From CAXTTV01 sp964247295 (GTDB lineage: Bacteria > Chloroflexota > Ktedonobacteria > Ktedonobacterales > Ktedonobacteraceae), in NCBI GenBank assembly GCA_964247295.1, contig CAXTTV010000024.1:1-37193 (forward strand): 37,193 nt of DNA, in the 5' to 3' direction. Below are positions 32,521 through 37,193 of this stretch, piece by piece. How positions within the stretch are numbered: the first letter of the stretch is position 1; the number at the start of each line of letters is the position of its first letter. A program made the position numbers and the translations under genes. Under the pieces are notes generated by a model. The model searched no databases, had not been told where the DNA came from, and was given only the letters and a program-made list of their open reading frames with translations.

Positions 32521-34224
32521 ATGCTTGTCCATCCTCAAAAACTTCGCTCGCTGTTCTGGTTGCGCTGGAAGATATTCACTCGTGCTTTTTCACGCAATCC
32601 CTGGCAGATCTTTGGGGCGATTATGCTGGTTCTCTTTGTTGTACCATTGGCTGGTGGTATGGCTTTCCTAACATTTTTTGGGTATCGTTTTCTGCCGACT
32701 CCCATTAATGAGGAGCTTTTGTACCTGGTGCTTTCGGGCCTGCTTCTACTCTGGATTCTGTTGCCTCTGCTGGAATTTAATACAAACGAGGGGTTGAACC
32801 TTTCCAAGCTAAATTTGTTTCCGCTGACGCGGTGGGAACTGATGCTGAGCCTACTCTTCTCAACGCTACTGGATATTCCGACGCTGGCTTTAGTGCTCCT
32901 CCTGGGGGCGGTGGTGGTTGGCTTCGGAGTGTTTGTCTCGATACCAATGACGCTGTTCTCACTGCTAGTGATGCTGGTTTTCTATGTCCAAATTATCGCG
33001 GTGAGTCAGTTGGTGTTGGCATTGCTGCAACGCACCCTTCAGAGCCGGCGTTTTCGGGATATCAGTGTCATTATCATTATTGTGTTTTCTTCTCTTGGTG
33101 GTATTGGCGGCCAGAGCCTCTCGCGCGTTTTTGCGGCCCAGGCCTCGGATGGATTGCTAACAAACCTGAGGGTTTCGGGATATCTACAATGGGTGCCTTC
33201 GGGGATCGCCGCCAGATCGGTGCAGATGGCCCTGCATGGAGCGTGGTTACAGGCATTTGGATGGTTGGTGGTGTTGGTTGCCGTTTCTCTCCTGTTTCTT
33301 TACCTGTGGCAGATGGTGATTGCCCGAAGTCTGGCTTCGCCTGAGGAAGGGGGAACGCCGGTTCAACGTCGAAGGAAACGAGGTGTTGGCGCTTCAGTAC
33401 TTGCGGGGATGAATGCTCGCACCGGTTCGGGATTGGGATTGCTGGATCGCCTGTTTTCTCCCGATCTGCTGGCGATTACGGTCAAGGATTTCAAATACTA
33501 CCGGCGTGATCCTCAACTGGCGGGAATTATTATCCAGTCTTTTTTCTCGGCGGCGATCCTGTTTATTATTCCGCTGGTGAATGGTCAGTCGGCCTCTTCA
33601 ATTACGTATTCGCCATTGATTCTGCTGTTTATTCCGATTCTGCCAATTTTCTCGATGATCTCGCTGTCGTTGAACTCGCTTGGATTGGATCGACTGGCCC
33701 TGACGACACTGTTCCTTTTTCCGATCCCTCCTCAGCGTATTCTTTGGGGCAAGAATCTGGCAGTTTTTCTGCTGGGGACGGTGGAGTTGCTCCTGTTGAT
33801 TCTGGTAGGCTCGCTGGTCTCGCATAGTTGGGAATATTCGCTGCCTTCTTTGATCGCTGGGATGTCTGGGATCTTTGTGGCGCTGGCCTGTGGGAATTTC
33901 AGTTCGGTCTTCATTCCTCAGCGCATGCGAACTATGGGGCGCTTCCAGGCCACAGGTGAGGCCAGCGCTTCAAGCCAGGGAGGGTGCCTGCGCTCCGTTC
34001 TGATAATAGGCGTGCTGGGGCTGACGCTGATTTTGCTGATCCCGGTGGCGTTGGCGATTGTCCTGCCGCTGATCACTCAAGCGCCGCTCTACTATGTGTT
34101 GTCTCTTCCACTAGCCCTGGCCTATGGAATTGCTTTTCACCAGATAGTGACGCGGCTGGTCGCTCCATATGTAGTGACTCGGACTCCGGAGATCCTGGCT
34201 GCAACTTCAGGCGACAAGTCCTAA
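32521..34224 (+). CDS. ABC transporter permease, ABC-2-like
   Basis: 567 aa polytopic membrane protein with about twelve hydrophobic segments in two halves, separated by a charged cytoplasmic loop (SLASPEEGGTPVQRRRKRGVG, near residue 270-290). Its size and two-half layout resemble bacterial ABC-2-type exporter permeases that pair with a single ATPase gene. The ATPase gene ends 24 bases upstream, so the two form one operon. The transported molecule is unknown; multidrug, lipid or peptide export are all possible. Confidence 0.88.
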   Translation: MLVHPQKLRSLFWLRWKIFTRAFSRNPWQIFGAIMLVLFVVPLAGGMAFLTFFGYRFLPTPINEELLYLVLSGLLLLWILLPLLEFNTNEGLNLSKLNLFPLTRWELMLSLLFSTLLDIPTLALVLLLGAVVVGFGVFVSIPMTLFSLLVMLVFYVQIIAVSQLVLALLQRTLQSRRFRDISVIIIIVFSSLGGIGGQSLSRVFAAQASDGLLTNLRVSGYLQWVPSGIAARSVQMALHGAWLQAFGWLVVLVAVSLLFLYLWQMVIARSLASPEEGGTPVQRRRKRGVGASVLAGMNARTGSGLGLLDRLFSPDLLAITVKDFKYYRRDPQLAGIIIQSFFSAAILFIIPLVNGQSASSITYSPLILLFIPILPIFSMISLSLNSLGLDRLALTTLFLFPIPPQRILWGKNLAVFLLGTVELLLLILVGSLVSHSWEYSLPSLIAGMSGIFVALACGNFSSVFIPQRMRTMGRFQATGEASASSQGGCLRSVLIIGVLGLTLILLIPVALAIVLPLITQAPLYYVLSLPLALAYGIAFHQIVTRLVAPYVVTRTPEILAATSGDKS

Positions 34225-34325
34225 TCTTCCGTTATAGAGAGATATTGAAGAGAATGGTGTTCCTCTACGTTGGACTATCAGTGACTGTAATAGTGAACAG
34301 GTACGCATATTCAAGGAGAGATGCT

Positions 34326-34532
34326 ATGGACATTATAACAATCTTGTTTTTCATTGCGCTTGTAGCTCTATGTCTTGTTGGGATTGTGATAACTCGTACG
34401 GTGTCCCACAGAACGCCCGGTAGTGGTATGGAGTCCTTTCACAATCTGTCAGCTAATAGCTTTCCACAAGGCCACCTGGGTCATCATCACGGCCATCATC
34501 ATGGAGTTCATATGGGTGGTGGTTCTTTTTGA
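34326..34532 (+). CDS. Small membrane protein with His-rich tail
   Basis: 68 aa. AAGGAGAG (34314-34321) precedes ATG 34326 by four bases, a strong ribosome site. One N-terminal membrane helix (IITILFFIALVALCLVGIVIT, about 3-23), then a soluble tail that ends in GHLGHHHGHHHGVHMGGGSF, with nine histidines in the last 20 residues. It probably binds metal ions (Zn, Ni, Cu), although His tails in small proteins are not proof. It lies about 100 bases after the ABC permease and may be independent. Confidence 0.65.
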   Translation: MDIITILFFIALVALCLVGIVITRTVSHRTPGSGMESFHNLSANSFPQGHLGHHHGHHHGVHMGGGSF

Positions 34533-34584
34533 GTTGGTGGAAGTCATATGGGTGTGCATCAGGGAAATTCCCATCACCCTTGCC

Positions 34585-34690
34585 ATGGTCGGTAGATCGG
34601 GTTACGTGTGGACCCGACCTACCCAATTCGAGTCTCTCCCTGCACAGGAACAGCTTCTTCTTTTCCCAACAGAGTCGCGAGCTTCTTCCC
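34585..34690. repeat. Intergenic repeat element, copy D
   Basis: GGTAGATCGGGTTACGTGTG starts at 34591 and matches copy C (24187-24212) through 34616 at 24 of 26 positions. Then a 44-base segment (34626-34669) is identical to 8869-8912, followed by AGAGTCGCGAGC (34670-34681), the same core as the other copies. The repeat ends where the YncE-like gene's stop codon (34690-34692) lies. GTAGGTCGGGTCC, read from the minus strand, pairs with the start of the element and makes a hairpin. Confidence 0.75.
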
Positions 34691-35865
34691 TACCCAATCT
34701 GTTGTTTTTCGTCTGGCTTCGTGCCTTTTTTGCGATTAATCCGTAGGAAGATGAGGATCGGAACGATGATCAGGGCCGCGACCAGAATGTAGGCGGTGAT
34801 ATTGGCGATGAGCCCAATATTATTGGTCTGCTGGGGAGTGGTGCCGACGATCGGCGGATTCAGCCCGGTGATGATAAAGTGCGGTGTGCCCCCAACGTTG
34901 ATGCTGGCAATCTGCTTCTGACCCGGCACGTCGAGCATGACGACCTGACCGTTACCTTGAGCGATAAAGCCAAGCTGGCCGTCGCTAGTGATGGCGATGG
35001 ATTTTGGCACGCTCTGAAGTTTGATGACTTTACGCGGTTCTTCGGGTGGCACAAAGTCGATGTTGACAGGGGTCAGGATATCGATCTGCTTTTTGCCTAT
35101 GTCGGGAATAAAGACCTGACCGGTGATGGCGTCATAGTCCATCGGTCCAAAGGGGCCGCCATGGAAGAGTGGGGGGAGTACGGTCCGGTTGGCAACGCCG
35201 ATCGCGAGAACATCTCCTTGCTGAGTGGTCGCGTACACCGTGTCTCCCAGGGGAATGGTTAGCCGATCCGCTCCACCGGCTATCGGGATCTGCGCGTTAG
35301 CCTTGCCACTGCTGTCATAAATGCCGATCCCCTGGTCGTCTGCGACCCAGAGCAGGTTGCCCGATCCCCCCGAGAAGCCGCTACCAACCATGGCAATGGC
35401 CAGACCATGTACATGGCCTTGAGCGGAGATAGTGTGTTTCAGGGTGCAATCGTTGGTGGAGAAGGCGCTGATCCCGTTGCTATCCGATGATGCGACATAG
35501 AGTAGATTGGTTCCACTATCCAGAACCAGTTGATTTGGGTGACCGCCGACATTGGCGCTACAGACGTTCTGATGGTTGCGAGCTGCGATAATTGAGAACT
35601 TTCCCAAAGCGGTCTGAACGACGTACAGATAGCGCCCATCTACGCTTAACTGCATCATCTCGGGATTTCCCGGAATGTCAAACTGGTCGATTACTTTTTG
35701 GGTGGGAACATCTATCACACTCACCCCCTTAGAGCTTCCCGAGATATAAGCTCGGTTGGGAGCTCCGCCATCCGCCAGGGCAATTGAAGGCACGACCTGA
35801 CTGAGTGCGATCGCTGTTAGCAGAAGGATCGCCAGGAGCCGGCGCTGTTGTAACGGATTCCGCAT
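34690..35865 (-). CDS. YncE-like beta-propeller protein with C-terminal membrane anchor
   Basis: 391 aa from ATG 35865 (a longer frame to 35907 would overlap the preceding gene and would spoil the signal peptide). Signal peptide MRNPLQQRRLLAILLLTAIA..LSQVVPSIALA, then a beta-propeller of YVTN-type blades (DGGAPNRAYISGSSKGVSVIDVPTQKVIDQF..., PEMMQLSVDGRYLYVVQT, LVLDSGTNLLYVASSDSNGI and more). A C-terminal helix (IGLIANITAYILVAALIIVPILIFLRI) with a basic end is anchored in the membrane, so the propeller faces outside. The blades bind ligand or partner proteins; the specific role is unknown. The last gene of the exported-protein operon. Confidence 0.88.
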   Translation of the reverse strand: MRNPLQQRRLLAILLLTAIALSQVVPSIALADGGAPNRAYISGSSKGVSVIDVPTQKVIDQFDIPGNPEMMQLSVDGRYLYVVQTALGKFSIIAARNHQNVCSANVGGHPNQLVLDSGTNLLYVASSDSNGISAFSTNDCTLKHTISAQGHVHGLAIAMVGSGFSGGSGNLLWVADDQGIGIYDSSGKANAQIPIAGGADRLTIPLGDTVYATTQQGDVLAIGVANRTVLPPLFHGGPFGPMDYDAITGQVFIPDIGKKQIDILTPVNIDFVPPEEPRKVIKLQSVPKSIAITSDGQLGFIAQGNGQVVMLDVPGQKQIASINVGGTPHFIITGLNPPIVGTTPQQTNNIGLIANITAYILVAALIIVPILIFLRINRKKGTKPDEKQQIG

Positions 35866-35879
35866 GCGGTTTCTCTTTT

Positions 35880-36965
35880 CTACGATCTGGGAGTGAGCGA
35901 TTGCCATTGATCGCTTCCTTGCTGCGTATAAATCTCTGTGGGATACGAGATGGAAAGATAGACCCGATCCCGTTGCTGGGGATCGACCGCCAGGTTTCCA
36001 AGGTTCCCTTTGATCTGTGGCAGGGCGTTCCAGCTTTTGCCGCCGTCTTTACTGCGATAGATCCCGGTTCCGGTTTTCCCATAGATCTGCTCTGGCTGAC
36101 TTGCGCCGACCACCAGACCAGTATAAGATGTTTGGGTCCCGGTTGATGTAAAGCTTTTGCCGCCATCTTTCGAGACATAGATTCCTTGATCCCCGGTGGC
36201 ATAGATTGGGTCTCCATGTCCAGCGGTCACCATCTCGTAGATGCTATCCTGAAGAGAAATCTTTTGCCAGCTCTTCCCACCATCGCTGCTATGCGCTACA
36301 CCATCATTACCATAGGCCAGCAGTTCGCCGGGCGTGCCCGGCAGGGCCAGCAGGCCCAGAAGATTTCCAAAGGGCAGTTGCGCCGTCGGACTAAAGGTTT
36401 TTCCCGCGTCCATACTCATTCTCAAACCACTGGCTCCCTGACCCACCAGGTAGACATACACCTGGGTCTCTTTTTGATTGCCTGGAGTTTCCAGGTAGAT
36501 TGGGCGGGAGCTCAAACTGCTCTGTGCGCTGCTCAGCTTCCAGGTGATCCCTTGATCCTCACTGGTGTAGAGACCGGGAGTACCCGGTTGGTTACTTGTT
36601 ACCGGCTGTGAGAGTACATAGAGACGTTTAGGATTGAGCGAGCTGCTATTCAGGGAATAGGTCATCAGTCCATCCATAATCTGGTTGGGGCCGGCGGCCA
36701 CCTTTTTCCAATCCTTCCCATTATTTTCTGAGCGGAACAGCCCGTAATGACTGGCGAGCAGCAGAAGATTACCGTTCATTGAGAGCAGGGAGTGCACATG
36801 ATTTCCGGCGGTACCAAAGCCATTAACCTGTGGCCCTTGTGGTTGAGCACCCGATGTGCCATTTTGTCCAGTTGTGTTATCAGCATCTCCACAGGCCGTC
36901 AGATTGAAGAGCAGTATAAAAGCCACAAGAGCAGCCGCCCCTCTTAATTTCATTATTTTTAGCAT
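35880..36965 (-). CDS. BNR/sortilin-repeat lipoprotein
   Basis: 361 aa from ATG 36965. Lipoprotein signal: MLKIMKLRGAAALVAFILLF then lipobox LTAC with Cys25. The rest is a beta-propeller of at least six Asp-box/BNR repeats: SENNGKDWKK, SEDQGITWKL, SMDAGKTFSP, SSDGGKSWQK, SKDGGKSFTS and SKDGGKSWNA. Such repeats are seen in glycosidases, sortilin-like and Ycf48-like assembly proteins; no catalytic signature for a glycosidase is seen. Anchored on the outer face of the membrane. The next gene starts 14 bases after its stop. Its N-terminal lengthening upstream of 36965 lacks signal features. Confidence 0.85.
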   Translation of the reverse strand: MLKIMKLRGAAALVAFILLFNLTACGDADNTTGQNGTSGAQPQGPQVNGFGTAGNHVHSLLSMNGNLLLLASHYGLFRSENNGKDWKKVAAGPNQIMDGLMTYSLNSSSLNPKRLYVLSQPVTSNQPGTPGLYTSEDQGITWKLSSAQSSLSSRPIYLETPGNQKETQVYVYLVGQGASGLRMSMDAGKTFSPTAQLPFGNLLGLLALPGTPGELLAYGNDGVAHSSDGGKSWQKISLQDSIYEMVTAGHGDPIYATGDQGIYVSKDGGKSFTSTGTQTSYTGLVVGASQPEQIYGKTGTGIYRSKDGGKSWNALPQIKGNLGNLAVDPQQRDRVYLSISYPTEIYTQQGSDQWQSLTPRS

Positions 36966-37014
36966 ATAATTCCAACTCACTCTATTTTCTGTGGAGAGGA
37001 ATTTCCCTTCTCTC

Positions 37015-37193
37015 CTAAAAACCAGTATAGAATTGAACCTTCGCGTCGTGTAGGGTATTATCCGGTGTGCGCACCTGAATACGCAACGACCAGTCGCCAC
37101 TCATTCCGAGATCTCCCCTTGTTGTAAAGCGACCATTGCCTTGAGACTGCATATTGATTGACTCTGTACCCATATCCATATCCAGCATTGTGG
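37015..37193 (-). CDS. YtkA-like exported protein, C-terminal part (partial)
   Basis: Only the last 59 codons are in the window: MLDMDMGTESINMQSQGNGR followed by F-T-T-R-G-D-L-G-M-S-G-D-W-S-L and then RIQVRTPDNTLHDAKVQFYTGF before a TAG (37017-37015). The pattern 'm.m.. ..G.G.Y..rGdlgM.GdW.l.v.v' with methionine-rich start is that of YtkA/CopC-like domains often fused to copper-resistance membrane proteins. The true start is upstream of the window. The next gene starts 49 bases after its stop on the same strand. Confidence 0.6.
   Translation of the reverse strand, partial: TMLDMDMGTESINMQSQGNGRFTTRGDLGMSGDWSLRIQVRTPDNTLHDAKVQFYTGF

Overview
The window most resembles a Ktedonobacteria-like member of the Chloroflexota. 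This rests on the mix of a HrcA/CIRCE chaperone locus, a glycyl-tRNA synthetase gene behind a T-box leader, a membrane-anchored Ser/Thr kinase with an exported carbohydrate-binding-like domain, a Ski2-type helicase and a family of GC-rich intergenic repeats. No rRNA or phylogenetic marker was tested, so the assignment is an inference. No tRNA, rRNA, insertion sequence or CRISPR array was found.

Layout: 1-6588 (+) carries the 3' part of a class A penicillin-binding protein, then hrcA-dnaK and dnaJ. hrcA is preceded by a sigma-A promoter with a CIRCE-like operator, and dnaJ is separated from dnaK by a repeat element and has its own candidate promoter. 6590-8250 (-) holds an endonuclease/exonuclease/phosphatase-family protein and a secreted DUF2690-like protein. 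8251-9069 is a non-coding block built of repeats. 9070-10760 (-) is glyS with its T-box leader and promoter.

10803-21143 (-) is one very tight operon of eleven genes. It encodes an unfused type III-D-like CRISPR effector (cas10, cas7, csx10, two small helical proteins of which one may be Cas11, two Csm3-like cas7 genes, csx19, and a cas7-like gene with an insertion). The operon continues without a break into an ABC exporter ATPase and its permease. There is no array, cas1/cas2, cas6 or recognisable CARF effector nearby, so crRNA must come from elsewhere. The gene order is colinear with the fused proteins of III-Dv systems and with the domain order of Cas7-11. The cotranscribed ABC transporter is the least expected part of the locus.

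21485-24046 (+), divergent from the CRISPR operon, is a Ski2/Mtr4-like RNA helicase. 24592-29475 (+) holds a Ser/Thr kinase with a C-terminal exported domain, a kinase-less twin of it that shares the juxtamembrane motif and exported domain, and a small membrane protein. A pentapeptide-repeat protein converges on this cluster. 30020-30824 is an AT-rich, mostly empty stretch. 30825-34532 (+) contains a secreted protein of unknown function, a second ABC exporter pair and a small His-rich membrane protein. 34690-37193 (-) is an exported-protein operon: a partial YtkA-like protein, a BNR-repeat lipoprotein and a membrane-anchored YncE-like beta-propeller.

Intergenic repeats recur at about 4995-5262, 8480-9045, 24060-24245 and 34585-34690, with one 44-base segment identical between two copies 26 kb apart. 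A run of 10 Ns at 13814-13823 lies inside csx19.
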